A stretch of 64,000 nt of DNA from Fodinibius sediminis (GCF_900182555.1 NZ_FXTH01000002.1:1-64000), one strand, 5' to 3'; counted from the first letter of the stretch, positions 1 to 9,819 are shown. Made by a program: numbers and translations. Notes: generated by a model from the sequence alone, not told the origin.

Positions 1-145
1 AATCCATCCTGCATACTGGCTCGAAGCCTACTGAACTGTTCGTGGTTACACGGCGGTGGCAAATGGGCAGGGCAATCATTGCGCTCGAGTTCTATGGCTC
101 AATGTCGTCTGACTGGTTCCCTGCCTGCCACCAACCTTCGGTTTG

Positions 146-970
146 TAGGAATGTCTGCTCATCAATAATACCAGTCAATACGAAGTGCATTAAACATAGG
201 ATGTCGTTGTTCGAAGTTCTGAATATACTCCCGACCTGATGGTTAACTTAGTAACCAGCGAAGACCGGCCGGAACTGGTGCGGGAACTGTCTGATGCCCT
301 TCTGGAAGCATTCCCTGCCATAACCACGGTCATCAATAACATCAACGACCGCCCGACTCCGACAGCGGTTGGCCGGTATGAACATATTCTTCATGGTCCC
401 GGCTACATTACCGACCATATCGGGCCCTATGAATTCGAAATAGGCGCCAATGCATTTTTCCAGACAAACACGCGGCAGGCAGAACGCCTGTATGACGTCG
501 CTCGGCGATATGCTGAAATCCAGGCCGGTGATACGCTCTATGATCTTTACTGCGGGGTCGGTACGCTGACGCTGTTTCTAAGTGATAAAGCGAGTAATGT
601 ACTGGGTATCGAGTTATCGGAAGTAGCCATTGGAAATGCCCGGCAGAATGCGAAAAAAAACGGGGTTAAAAATGTGGATTTCCTGCAGGGAGATATCCAG
701 GAGGTTTTCAAAGAAGAGGTCGTCAGCCGGCACGGTATGCCCGACTGTCTTATTACCGATCCTCCCAGAGCGGGTATGCACCCGGATGTCGTAGACCAGC
801 TAAATAAACTGAAAGTACCCAAAATGGTTTACGTCAGCTGTAACAGTGCGACGATGGCCCGGGACCTGAAAAAGCTAAATGAAGTATACTGCATAGAGGA
901 GATTCAGCCCGTAGACATGTTTCCGCAGACGTACCATATAGAAACAGTGGCACGGCTGCGCCTGAAATAA
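146..970 (+). pseudogene. rlmD: RlmD/TrmA-family 23S rRNA (uracil-5-)-methyltransferase, C-terminal part; 5' end decayed
   Basis: SAM-dependent RNA uracil-C5 methyltransferase. The intact part is an ORF from ATG 239 to 970 (243 residues), about half the usual 430-480. It holds the SAM-binding motif DLYCGVGTLTLFL, the DPPRAGMHPDV motif and the catalytic-cysteine motif VYVSCNSATM. The N-terminal TRAM domain and iron-sulfur cysteines would lie upstream. Reading back in the same frame, family-like sequence (VVVRSSEYTPDLM) continues to about 200, but stop codons interrupt it at 197-199, 191-193 and 146-148. The ATG at 239 is therefore an internal methionine, not a natural start. Either the gene is a pseudogene or the first 200 bases contain frameshift errors. 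The family call is firm; the functional state is not. Confidence 0.7.
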
Positions 971-1054
971 TTAGCACAATCCTGTTGAAGCCACCAGTCT
1001 GCGGTCCGATCATTTTGCAATGATGCCCCTTCAGACTGCAAGAGCCATAGTTTA

Positions 1055-2212
1055 TTATTTTGCCGGGATCATTTTCAGGCACACCGGCATAGAGACCTGC
1101 AGTTCTGTACCGGTTTCCGAAAGCATCCCGGTCTTTTTGTCGCGCTTAAAGACAACAATATTATCGGTATTTCGATTGGCCACCAGCAGGTATCGGCCGG
1201 TGGGATCAATCATAAAGTTCCTGGGATGCACCCCGCCGGATTCGTGCCTTCCCACCTGCGAAAGCTGACCGCTGGATGGATCCACAGCATAGATTACAAG
1301 GTCATTCAAATCTTCCCTGTTGGACGCATACAGAAATCGTCCATCAGGAGACAAGTGAATATCCGCTCCCGTGACAGGACCTTCGTACCCCTCGGGAAGC
1401 GTTGATACCTGCTGGACCCTTTTCAGTTCTCCCTCTTCATAGCTGAAGACTTCAACAGTTCCCCCTAGTTCATTGATCAGATAAGCATACTGCCCGCTGG
1501 GATGGAATGTGATATGTCGCGGCCCCGATCCGGGTTCCGCACGGTAAGTAGCCGCGGGCTCCGGACGCAATTCCCCCTCATCGGCGTTAAACTTGTAGCT
1601 TCTCACTTCATCAGTGCCCAAATCAGCCACCAGAAGGTGTCTATTATCTGGAGCTACGTAGGTACAATGAACGTGCGAACTCTGCTGCCGGTTTTCAATG
1701 ACACTGCTTCCCCTGTGTTCAAAATAGGCTTCCGCTTTCTGCAGGCTGCCATCACTGTTCACAGGCAGCATTGCCAGCGACCCTCCGGTATAATTACCGG
1801 CAAAAACCCACTGTCCCGTGTCATCCACCGATACATAGCAGGGATGGTCTCCCCGGCTCGACTGCCTATTTAGAAAAGTAAGCTCCCCTTTCTGCTTGTC
1901 AAAGGAAAATGAACTTACCGAACCGCCTTCCTCGCCGGCGGTTTCATTAACCGCATACAAGTAGCTTTGATCAGGTGAAACAGCCAAATAGGAAGGATTT
2001 TCAACCCCGGCCTCCTCACTGACATAACGAAATTCTCCTGTCTCCGCATCAAAATTATACACATAGATGCCTTCACTCTCAGCTGAAGTGTAGGTTCCAA
2101 CAAAAAGATAAAAATCACTTGCAGACTGTCCCGAAAGGGAGGCTGGTGATAAGAACACACATATTACAACGCCTAAAAGACCTGCTGTTCGTTTCATGAA
2201 CCGACTACCCAT
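1055..2212 (-). CDS. Lactonase-family seven-bladed beta-propeller protein (6-phosphogluconolactonase-like), secreted
   Basis: 385 residues. The N-terminus (MKRTAGLLGVVICVFLSPASL) is a signal peptide, so the protein is exported. The body carries propeller repeats of the YbhE/Pgl lactonase family: FVGTYTSAESEGIYVY near residue 38, then NPSYLAVSPDQSYLYAVNE, HPCYVSVDDTGQWVFAGNY, GPRHITFHPSGQYAYLINE and HPRNFMIDPTGRYLLVANR. Cytosolic members hydrolyse 6-phosphogluconolactone; an exported one more likely acts on another lactone or sugar derivative, so the substrate is unknown. Met6 (2197) is an alternative start that places the signal peptide better. The gene stands alone, convergent with the rlmD remnant. 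Confidence 0.85.
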   Translation of the reverse strand: MGSRFMKRTAGLLGVVICVFLSPASLSGQSASDFYLFVGTYTSAESEGIYVYNFDAETGEFRYVSEEAGVENPSYLAVSPDQSYLYAVNETAGEEGGSVSSFSFDKQKGELTFLNRQSSRGDHPCYVSVDDTGQWVFAGNYTGGSLAMLPVNSDGSLQKAEAYFEHRGSSVIENRQQSSHVHCTYVAPDNRHLLVADLGTDEVRSYKFNADEGELRPEPAATYRAEPGSGPRHITFHPSGQYAYLINELGGTVEVFSYEEGELKRVQQVSTLPEGYEGPVTGADIHLSPDGRFLYASNREDLNDLVIYAVDPSSGQLSQVGRHESGGVHPRNFMIDPTGRYLLVANRNTDNIVVFKRDKKTGMLSETGTELQVSMPVCLKMIPAK

Positions 2213-2529
2213 TTATAACTGTTACTATTGCCGTTTGATGATTAAAATACACATTATCATCACAATTGGTACCAAAATCTACAAAGTGTCGCATGAATCC
2301 TAATCTGGCGGCGGCTGTAAAACCTCTACTCTGGTATTGATGTGTTTAGGAACGAAGAGACGGGAGATAGTCGTTAGATTATTTTCTCTCACAAAGGGGC
2401 ACAGGCGGATCATGCTGGCTGCGGACCGGGAGAAATCACAATCTGCCTATTCATCCCCTTGATTTATGATACTACAGGGTAACCGACCGAAAGGGTTAAT
2501 GACTGAACAATTTAGATGAGTATACCCCT
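2213..2529. other. Intergenic region between divergent genes
   Basis: 317 bases separating the divergent lactonase and SDR genes. It must contain both promoters, but no clear promoter box, riboswitch, tRNA or repeat was recognised by eye. Confidence 0.5.
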
Positions 2530-3963
2530 ATGAATATTCTGCTCACCGGCGCAACCGGATATATCGGACAGCGGCTTCTTCCCGTGCTTATTGAAGATGG
2601 ACACCGTGTCATCTGCTGCACCCGCGATAAACAGCGGTTTGACAGCTCTAAATACCCTGATGAACAGCTGGAGGTAATTGAAGTTGACCTGCTGGACCAG
2701 TCTACCCTTGAAGCCATTCCGGTAAAGATCGATGTGGCCTACTACCTTGTTCACTCCATGTCGTCCCAGAATGATGATTTTGAGTCGCTTGAACAGCAAT
2801 CGGCACAGAATTTTGTATCCCGGCTGGAACACACTGAGGTTAAGCAGGTTATCTACCTGAGTGGAATCATCAACAGTGCAAACCTTTCCAAACACCTGCG
2901 TTCGCGCAAAAAGGTGGAGCAGATTCTCGCATCAGGTACGTTCCACCTCACCACCCTTCGTGCGGGCATTATCGTCGGCTCGGGCAGTGCCTCCTTTGAG
3001 ATCATTCGCGACCTGGTTGAGAAACTGCCCATCATGATTGCCCCCAGGTGGCTCAACACACGCACCCAGCCTATCGCGATTCGCAATGTGATTACTTTCC
3101 TCAGGGGCGTACTCATGCATTCAGAAACCTTTGATCAAAGCTTCGACATCGGGGGTCCTGAGATTCTGACCTACAAGCAGATGTTGCTTCAATTTGCCGA
3201 GGTTCGAAAACTGAAACGCACCATCATCAGCGTACCCGTCATGACACCCCGCCTCTCCTCCTACTGGCTTTATTTTGTCACTTCCACCTCCTACCGGCTG
3301 GCCGTCAATTTGGTCAACAGTATGAAAGTAGAAGTAATAGCCAGCGAGAACAAACTGAATGAACTGCTCGATATAACACTAATCTCGTACAAGGATGCCA
3401 TTCGGCTGGCCTTCGACAAAATAGAACAGCAGGAGGTATTGTCGAGCTGGACGGATGCACTTTCCAGCGAGGTGCTTAAAGAAGGGATCTCAAATCTTAT
3501 TGAAGTACCCTCCCACGGTTGTTTTAAAGATAAAAAACAGCAGCCGATTGATGATGAGCAACGGGTGCTTGACCGCATCTGGTCGATAGGAGGAAAAAAT
3601 GGCTGGTACTACGGCCACCGTCTCTGGGCCCTCCGTGGATTCCTGGATAAAATAGTTGGGGGCGTCGGATTGCGGAGGGGACGCAGGAGCAGTACAGAGC
3701 TGACCGTCGGCGATGCGCTTGATTTCTGGCGGGTAATCTATGCCAGCAGAAGTGAAAAGCGGCTGCTGCTCTACGCCGAGATGAAAGTGCCCGGCGAGGC
3801 CTGGCTTGAGTTTAAAATAGCCGACGGTACCCTCTACCAGACTGCCACCTTTCGTCCACTGGGGGTCTGGGGACGTCTTTACTGGTATATGCTCCTTCCC
3901 ATCCATCTGTTCATCTTCAAAGGAATGATTCACAAAATAGCCAACCCCGCTCCAACCCACTGA
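2530..3963 (+). CDS. SDR-type NAD(P)-binding oxidoreductase with C-terminal DUF2867
   Basis: 477 residues. The Rossmann motif TGATGYIGQRL at residues 6-16 opens an atypical SDR domain (NmrA/complex-I-subunit type). The family's VYYLVHSMSS equivalent is seen as VAYYLVHSMSS near residue 71, and residues 345-475 match DUF2867 (GLRRGRRSSTELTVGDALDFWRV region and a final aromatic segment). Family members bind NAD(P)H; no substrate is established. It is followed after 2 bases by an SRPBCC gene and then a CrtI-type desaturase, so the three probably form one operon, perhaps linked to carotenoids, membranes or light stress. That functional link is inference. Confidence 0.85.
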   Translation: MNILLTGATGYIGQRLLPVLIEDGHRVICCTRDKQRFDSSKYPDEQLEVIEVDLLDQSTLEAIPVKIDVAYYLVHSMSSQNDDFESLEQQSAQNFVSRLEHTEVKQVIYLSGIINSANLSKHLRSRKKVEQILASGTFHLTTLRAGIIVGSGSASFEIIRDLVEKLPIMIAPRWLNTRTQPIAIRNVITFLRGVLMHSETFDQSFDIGGPEILTYKQMLLQFAEVRKLKRTIISVPVMTPRLSSYWLYFVTSTSYRLAVNLVNSMKVEVIASENKLNELLDITLISYKDAIRLAFDKIEQQEVLSSWTDALSSEVLKEGISNLIEVPSHGCFKDKKQQPIDDEQRVLDRIWSIGGKNGWYYGHRLWALRGFLDKIVGGVGLRRGRRSSTELTVGDALDFWRVIYASRSEKRLLLYAEMKVPGEAWLEFKIADGTLYQTATFRPLGVWGRLYWYMLLPIHLFIFKGMIHKIANPAPTH

Positions 3964-3965
3964 CT

Positions 3966-4466
3966 ATGGCTTTTTACCAGCTCGTACGCACACAGCTACT
4001 ACACGCTGAGATCGATGCCGTCTGGGATTTCATCTCTTTACCAGACAATCTGCAGATAATTACCCCCGATTATATGGGATTTCAAATAACCAGTGGTCCA
4101 TAGCCAAGAGAGATGTATGAAGGAATGATCATCAGTTATGAGGTACGCCCCCTGCTGGGCATCAAGACTGCCTGGGTTACCGAAATCACGCACATCAAGG
4201 ATAAAAAATTTTTCGTAGATGAACAGCGTATCGGTCCCTACAGAATGTGGCATCATGAACACCATATAGAAAAGGTGGCGAACGGAGTAAAAATGACGGA
4301 TATTGTTACTTATCAGCCACCCTTCGGACTGTTGGGAGCTTTGACTAACAAACTGGTTATTCGGAAAAAATTACAGCAGATTTTTGATTACCGCAGGCAG
4401 GCGCTCACACAGCAGTTTACCTCTCAACACCGGGCTGCCCGTACCAAACCGGGCCTGCCGTCATAA
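3966..4466 (+). pseudogene. SRPBCC-family (START-like) protein interrupted by an in-frame amber codon
   Basis: Starting at ATG 3966, two bases after the preceding stop, the frame reads as the start of an SRPBCC ligand-binding protein (IDAVWDFISLPDNLQIITPDYMGF). TAG at 4101-4103 then interrupts codon 46. The same frame continues afterwards with the rest of the family pattern (MYEGMIISYEVRPLLGI, FFVDEQRIGPYRMWHHEHH, TDIVTYQPPFGLLG) to the TAA at 4464-4466. Undamaged, it would give 166 residues, a normal length. CAG-to-TAG or TGG-to-TAG would explain it. Translation from ATG 4113 would give only the 117-residue C-terminal part. A sequencing error is the main alternative. Confidence 0.8.
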
Positions 4467-4487
4467 ACCTCATTCTATCCGTTGCCT

Positions 4488-5969
4488 ATGAAAGTTATTG
4501 TAATTGGTGCAGGACTGGGCGGCTTGGCGACCTCCTGTTTGTTGGCTTATGCAGGACATCAGGTAACCGTGTTGGAAAAAAATGACCAGCCCGGGGGTAA
4601 AATAAATGAAATACAAGCCAGTGGATACCGCTTTGATACCGGTCCCTCTCTGCTAACCATGCCTTTTGTGCTTGAATCCCTTTTTGAGCGATGCGGGGCT
4701 GACCTTGAAGACTATCTTGCCATAAAACCACTTAGCCCCATCTGCCGCTATTTCTACAAAAACGGGAACCGCTTTGACTGTTACCAGGATGCCTGCTTAA
4801 ACACAGCTCAGATTCAGACCTTCGCTCCCGAAGATCTCTCAGCCTACCGGAGGTTCATGGAATATTCCCGAAAACTTTACCATCGAACGAAGGAGGCCTT
4901 TCTATTTAACCCGCTTTATGGCTTCTCCGATATAAAATCGCTGAAGTTTTCAGATTTTCTTAAAATTGATGCCTTTAAAACGGTAGACCAACGGGTCGAC
5001 CGGTATTTTGAATCGCCGGAACTAAGGAAGTTTTTCAAGCGCTTTGCAACCTACAACGGCTCCTCCCCCTATCAGGCGCCGGCAACCTTAAATGTAATCC
5101 CGCATGTGGAGCTCAGCCTGGGGGGCTATTACATCCCGGGAGGGATTTACCGGCTCATCAAAGCCCTCGTAAGTCTGGCCGGTACGCTGGGCGTAACCCT
5201 GACAACGGGCAAAGAGATCCGGCGGATTGTGACAGAGCATGGCCGCGCCGTTGGTGTAGAGAGACGGGATGGCCAGTTGCATCCGGCAGATATTGTTGTT
5301 TCCAATGCAGATGCCCACGAAACGTACCTCAACATACTGGATTCCTCTGACCTCCCGTTGGGGAAGAAGAAAAAACTAACCAGCCTTGAGCCCTCCTGTT
5401 CCGGGTTTGTACTCTTGCTCGGCATTAATAAGACATATCCGCAGCTGGTACACCATAATATCTTTTTTTCAGAGAATTACGAACGAGAGTTTGAGCAGAT
5501 TTTCAAACAGCAGCAAATGCCGGAAGATCCCACCATCTATGTCGCCAATACCTCCCATTCGGACCCCGGTCATGCCCCACAGAACGGATCGAATCTTTTT
5601 GTGCTGGTAAATGCGCCATACCTGAACAGGAAGACCCCCTGGGAAGCTGCTCAGGCTGAGCAATACAGCAATCTTGTTATCCGCGAGCTGGAACGGCGGG
5701 GACTGGAAAAACTGAAGGACCATATCTGCTATTCAAAAACGATTACCCCGTCAGACTTTTACCGGAAATATCGCAGCAACAAGGGCAGTATCTACGGTAC
5801 ATCATCAAACAGCAGGTTTTCGGCCTTCCTTCGCCCCCGTAACAAATCGCGCTCGGTGGAAGGACTTTACCTGGTGGGCGGAAGCACACATCCGGGCGGC
5901 GGGATCCCCCTGGTTGTTCTGTCCGCTTTCCATGCCGCAGAGCTGATCGGACGATACGAAAGGTCGTAG
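4488..5969 (+). CDS. Phytoene desaturase-family carotenoid oxidoreductase (CrtI/CrtD type)
   Basis: About 493 residues. The FAD-binding motif VIGAGLGGLATSCLLAYAG is at the N-terminus, followed by the carotenoid-desaturase motif PGGKINEIQASGYRFDTGPSL. The C-terminal signature GLYLVGGSTHPGGGIPLV is present near residue 465. Such enzymes introduce double bonds into carotenoids at the membrane. The sequence looks closer to the CrtD (hydroxycarotenoid 3,4-desaturase) style of Bacteroidota than to classical CrtI, but this cannot be settled without a tree. ATG 4488 is preferred over TTG 4482. It lies 21 bases after the SRPBCC frame and is probably co-transcribed with it. Confidence 0.88.
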   Translation: MKVIVIGAGLGGLATSCLLAYAGHQVTVLEKNDQPGGKINEIQASGYRFDTGPSLLTMPFVLESLFERCGADLEDYLAIKPLSPICRYFYKNGNRFDCYQDACLNTAQIQTFAPEDLSAYRRFMEYSRKLYHRTKEAFLFNPLYGFSDIKSLKFSDFLKIDAFKTVDQRVDRYFESPELRKFFKRFATYNGSSPYQAPATLNVIPHVELSLGGYYIPGGIYRLIKALVSLAGTLGVTLTTGKEIRRIVTEHGRAVGVERRDGQLHPADIVVSNADAHETYLNILDSSDLPLGKKKKLTSLEPSCSGFVLLLGINKTYPQLVHHNIFFSENYEREFEQIFKQQQMPEDPTIYVANTSHSDPGHAPQNGSNLFVLVNAPYLNRKTPWEAAQAEQYSNLVIRELERRGLEKLKDHICYSKTITPSDFYRKYRSNKGSIYGTSSNSRFSAFLRPRNKSRSVEGLYLVGGSTHPGGGIPLVVLSAFHAAELIGRYERS

Positions 5970-5988
5970 ATTGAATGATGGTTGGGGA

Positions 5989-6486
5989 CTATTTTTCTCC
6001 CAGGTTGATCACTTCCATTTCATGAATCTTACCATCTTCAATGGTAAACCGCACACAGGTCCGGTATACCTGAACCCCATACCGCCCCGCGGCCCCGGGG
6101 TTGATAAACAGCATTTTATTCTTTTCCTGATCGCGTCCGATTTTGAGAATATGAGAATGGCCACATATAAAAACATCCGGGGGATCTTTCTCCATCTCCT
6201 CCCGGATAGGCAAACAATAACGCCCCAGCACCCCACCAATATGCGTCATCCAAATATCGATACCCTGCCGGTTAAACCGTTGATGAAGGGGGTATTCCTG
6301 GCGAATGTCCCGGCCGTCAATATTCCCGTACACACCTATCAGCGGGGCCATGGCTTTGAGTTCATCAGCAACGGCAAGAGTCCCGAAGTCACCGGCATGC
6401 CATATCTCATCGCGGTCCGCAAAATGTTCGGCCACCTCCGGATCGAGATAACCATGGGTATCCGAAATTAAACCAACCTTTATCAT
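5989..6486 (-). CDS. YfcE/MJ0936-family metallophosphoesterase
   Basis: 165 residues from the preferred start at 6486 (an upstream in-frame ATG at 6513 adds nine unconserved residues). All metallophosphoesterase motifs are present in order: ISDTHGYLD, HAGDFG, GNIDGRD, THIGG and CGHSHI, which supply the two-metal site. Family members hydrolyse phosphodiesters in the cytoplasm; the physiological substrate is usually unknown. It is convergent with the desaturase gene, 19 bases away, with no obvious terminator between. Confidence 0.88.
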   Translation of the reverse strand: MIKVGLISDTHGYLDPEVAEHFADRDEIWHAGDFGTLAVADELKAMAPLIGVYGNIDGRDIRQEYPLHQRFNRQGIDIWMTHIGGVLGRYCLPIREEMEKDPPDVFICGHSHILKIGRDQEKNKMLFINPGAAGRYGVQVYRTCVRFTIEDGKIHEMEVINLGEK

Positions 6487-6711
6487 CTTAAATCTCCATT
6501 TTACTGATCTCAAAGATTCTTAAAGTACAAAATTCTTTGCTCTCTACTAACAGTTAGATTTAATAAACAGTTCTGGTTTTTTGATTGATTTTCATTCAAA
6601 GGAGTACTCTCTCATTCGTGATATCTGGGATGTTTTTATTATTTTAGAACAAATTTTTTGGCGGATGGTATAACGTTTCTGTTAATTGAGATCTTCTACT
6701 TTATTTTAAAT

Positions 6712-7746
6712 ATGCCCTTTTTCAGTATTATCATCGTTTCTTGGAATGCCCTCTCACACCTTAAAAAGTACCTTCCAAGTGTTATGGCTACCGAATACAG
6801 CAACTTTGAGGTGATCCTGGCCGACAATGCTTCCAACGATGGCTCAAAAGCATGGGTTGCAGATAAATACCCGGGGGTCAGGATTGTAGAACACGATGAT
6901 AATTATGGCTATTGCGGCGGCAACAACCGTGCGGTCCCGCATGCCAGCGGAGAGATACTGCTTTTCCTGAACAATGATGTGCGCGTGGATCCTGAATGGC
7001 TTCAGGCTCTTGCCAAGTGCTTTTCGAATTCAAAGACAGCGGCTGTCCAACCCAAGTTCAGGGCTGACGAGAATCCGGAGTATTTTGAATACGCCGGTGC
7101 AGCCGGTGGTTTTCTCGACCGCTACGGCTATCCCTTTTGCCGGGGACGTATTTTTGATACTGTGGAGAAAGACCATGGCCAGTATGACGATTCGCAACCG
7201 ATCCTGTGGGCAAGCGGGGCCGCACTGGCTGTGCGCAAAAAGCTGTTTGAGGATTTAGGGGGATTTGATGAAGATTTTGAATTCCATATGGAGGAGATTG
7301 ATCTGTGCTGGCGTCTTTGGAATGCAGGCTATGAAGTTCGATACTGCCCCGAAAGCCTGATTTACCATCTCGGGGGCGGGTCGCTGCCTATGGGTTCACC
7401 GCGCAAGGTCTATTACAACTATCGAAACAACCTGATGATGCTTTGGAAAAATTGCAGCAGTCAAAGCCTAACCCGGCGGTTTTGGGTACGCTACGGCCTC
7501 GATATCATTGCGGGCATGCGCTCGTTGGTTGGCGGTCACTGGGCAGAATGCAGGGCCATAGGCCGTGCCCATTACCATTTCTGGCAATCCTTCCCGGACA
7601 CGCATCAAAAAAGAGCTTTGCTCCAACAGCAGCGGGCGGTTGAGGAGGATCCCCCTACCCTGCTGCCAGTGAATATCGTCCTGGAATATTTTGGGAAAGG
7701 AAAACAAACGTATGAGGCGATTTTCTCATCTGGCCCGGGCCAGTGA
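6712..7746 (+). CDS. Family 2 glycosyltransferase (GT-A fold)
   Basis: 344 residues from ATG 6712; the open frame continues upstream to 6658 but those residues are unconserved. The N-terminus FSIIIVSWNALSHL and DNASNDGSKAWV bind the nucleotide sugar, and LFLNNDVRVDPEW provides the DxD-type metal site. ILWASGAALAVRK and DEDFEFHMEEIDLCWRLW are the acceptor-side motifs of rhamnosyltransferase-like GT2 enzymes. It is probably cytoplasmic and involved in surface polysaccharide or glycan synthesis. It is an isolated gene, not in a polysaccharide cluster, so acceptor and sugar cannot be named. Confidence 0.87.
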   Translation: MPFFSIIIVSWNALSHLKKYLPSVMATEYSNFEVILADNASNDGSKAWVADKYPGVRIVEHDDNYGYCGGNNRAVPHASGEILLFLNNDVRVDPEWLQALAKCFSNSKTAAVQPKFRADENPEYFEYAGAAGGFLDRYGYPFCRGRIFDTVEKDHGQYDDSQPILWASGAALAVRKKLFEDLGGFDEDFEFHMEEIDLCWRLWNAGYEVRYCPESLIYHLGGGSLPMGSPRKVYYNYRNNLMMLWKNCSSQSLTRRFWVRYGLDIIAGMRSLVGGHWAECRAIGRAHYHFWQSFPDTHQKRALLQQQRAVEEDPPTLLPVNIVLEYFGKGKQTYEAIFSSGPGQ

Positions 7747-7920
7747 CCAACCCGGTCCAACGGAGAAGTGGACAGCATTATCTGAAATCGAGACTACCAC
7801 TCAATTCTTTCGGGGCCTTGCCATTAGTAGCAATAGATTTTAAAAAAGTTTATTCTGATTTTATTTAATCCTGGTGAACACCTAGGTTTATAGAGTTGTC
7901 ATGAAATCGTTTTTATTAAT

Positions 7921-8757
7921 ATGAAAGAATTGAAAACAATACTATTCCCAACGGATTTTACGGAAGATGCGGCCCAGGCCTATACCTATGCCCTGAAAGT
8001 AGCTGCACGGACCGGCGCAACCCTGCACCTGCTTCATGTCATTGAGGAACCCTTTGATTTTGCCACACGTGTCGAAGAAACGGTTGAAGCACTTGTGGAA
8101 CAAGCAGAAGGTCGCTTTGAAACGCTGGTGTCTGATGCACGGGCTGATGAAGAGATAGATATTCAAATTGAGACCCATATCGCCCGGGGCGAACCCTATG
8201 GAGTTATCAATCAAAAAGCGGAAGAGGTCAGGGCTGATCTTTTAATCATGGGCACCAAAGGAGAATCGAGCCTGAAGCGGATCCTGTATGGTGACGTCAC
8301 TTCAGATGTCATTCTGGATACCCAGGTCCCGGTTATGACGGTGCCCGTCAACAGCAAGGAACCTTATCTCGACCGCTTTCTGTTTGCCACGGATTTCCGT
8401 TCCAAAGATATGGAAGCGCTGCAAGCTACTGTAACTCTGGCCCGGGCTTTAGATGCTGAAGTCCATGTTCTGCATGTATCCGAAAAAAAAGACCTGGATG
8501 TTGATCTCCGGTTCCGCGGATTCAAGGATCTGGTAACCGAAAAGATTGCCTACGATTCCATGTTCTTCCACCATATCGAAGCTGAGCGATTTTCAAAAGG
8601 TGTCTCGAATTTCCTGGAGGAATATCCTATTTCATTAATCATACTTATTCGCTACAAAAAGGTTTTCCTCAGAACCCTTCTGTGGGCCAACAATACTCAG
8701 GAACTTACCTATCATACGCACGTACCGATGCTGGTATATATTCCAGAATCGTTGTAA
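7921..8757 (+). CDS. Tandem universal stress protein (UspA family)
   Basis: 278 residues made of two Usp domains. The first (residues 1-143) starts KTILFPTDFTEDA and ends with the ATP-binding pattern GTKGESSLKRILYGDVTSDV (G-2x-G-9x-G-S/T type). The second (about 152-278) begins DRFLFATDFRSKDMEAL but lacks a recognisable glycine-rich loop, so only the first domain is expected to bind nucleotide. The role is general stress adaptation in the cytoplasm. It has its own upstream spacer of about 170 bases. Confidence 0.9.
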   Translation: MKELKTILFPTDFTEDAAQAYTYALKVAARTGATLHLLHVIEEPFDFATRVEETVEALVEQAEGRFETLVSDARADEEIDIQIETHIARGEPYGVINQKAEEVRADLLIMGTKGESSLKRILYGDVTSDVILDTQVPVMTVPVNSKEPYLDRFLFATDFRSKDMEALQATVTLARALDAEVHVLHVSEKKDLDVDLRFRGFKDLVTEKIAYDSMFFHHIEAERFSKGVSNFLEEYPISLIILIRYKKVFLRTLLWANNTQELTYHTHVPMLVYIPESL

Positions 8758-8789
8758 TAAGTATTAAAAGGCATTAAAATGCTCAGCCA

Positions 8790-9704
8790 TTGAATTGCAA
8801 GATCATCGTCATAATGCTTCTTCTGGCGGGAGACCTTGTTTCCTGCAGTTCATCCGAAAAAAAGCCCCCGTCCCGGGCTGAATATCGCCAGCGTATCGAA
8901 CAGTGGCATGCCCGGAGAGCAGAGTCGCTCCGTCAGGAAGACAGCTGGCTGAGCCTGGCAGGATTGTATAAAATAGCCGCTGGCCGGCATACCATCGGAG
9001 CCGATTCATCCCATGATATTGTTTTCCCGCCGGAGGCTGCCCGGCATATTGGCACCATCACCCGTAACGATACGGTCTTTACCTTCCGGTCCGGCCCCGA
9101 GACCAGCGTGACCTGGAATGGAGAAAAAGTCACCGAAAAAACCCTCCTGACAGATAATCCGGGCCGTCCCACTGTTCTTGCCCAAGACTCTTTTTTCTGG
9201 TATGTCATTGAGCGTCGCGGCGACTATTATCTGCGCCTCAAAAACAGGAATCATCCCGCTTTCAGGTTTTTTAACGGCATTGACCACTTCCCAATCTCCC
9301 GGGATTGGCGAGTAAAAGCAAGGTTCCAATTCTTTGAAGAACCCCGGACGCTCTCTATTCCGGATGTGCTTGGGAATGTATATCAGGACTCTCTTTACGG
9401 GATGCTGAACTTTACCCTCAACGGCAAACCATTCCGCCTGGCCCCGCTGGGGAACCCCCGGACAGATAACCAACTATTTATCATCCTGGGAGACAAAACC
9501 AATGGCAAAACAACCTACGGCGGTGGACGATACCTCTATATAGCACCTCCTGATGCTGAGGGTAGTACCTACATCGATTTCAATAAGGCCTATAACCCGC
9601 CCTGCGTGTTCACCTCTTTTGCCACCTGTCCCCTGCCTCCCGTCCGAAATCGACTCCCCATCCCTATACAAGCCGGTGAAAAAATGGTCAATCTACAGAA
9701 CTAA
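8790..9704 (+). CDS. DUF1684-domain lipoprotein
   Basis: 304 residues. A short hydrophobic leader ends in LVSC, a lipobox, so the mature protein is probably lipid-anchored in the periplasm. The rest matches DUF1684: DSWLSLAGLYKIAAGRHTIG near residue 50, then RFFNGIDHFPISRDWRVKARF, LNGKPFRLAPLGN, GGRYLYIAPP and IDFNKAYNPPCVFT. The family's biochemical function is unknown. The start is TTG at 8790; ATG 8814 is possible but would shorten the leader too much. The next small lipoprotein gene lies 115 bases downstream. Confidence 0.85.
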   Translation: MNCKIIVIMLLLAGDLVSCSSSEKKPPSRAEYRQRIEQWHARRAESLRQEDSWLSLAGLYKIAAGRHTIGADSSHDIVFPPEAARHIGTITRNDTVFTFRSGPETSVTWNGEKVTEKTLLTDNPGRPTVLAQDSFFWYVIERRGDYYLRLKNRNHPAFRFFNGIDHFPISRDWRVKARFQFFEEPRTLSIPDVLGNVYQDSLYGMLNFTLNGKPFRLAPLGNPRTDNQLFIILGDKTNGKTTYGGGRYLYIAPPDAEGSTYIDFNKAYNPPCVFTSFATCPLPPVRNRLPIPIQAGEKMVNLQN

Positions 9705-9819
9705 ATCACCATTGGTCGTCATCACAACCGGCTGGCAGACCCGCATCGCACAAACATGCTATTTAAAAGTGAAGCCCTGCTGTTCTTATTGGAGTGAACC
9801 GCAATCAGAACAACGTAGT

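Noticed and set aside
42-239. 65-codon ORF at the window start
   Set aside because: No protein-like pattern and it overlaps the decayed methyltransferase reading; treated as part of that remnant.
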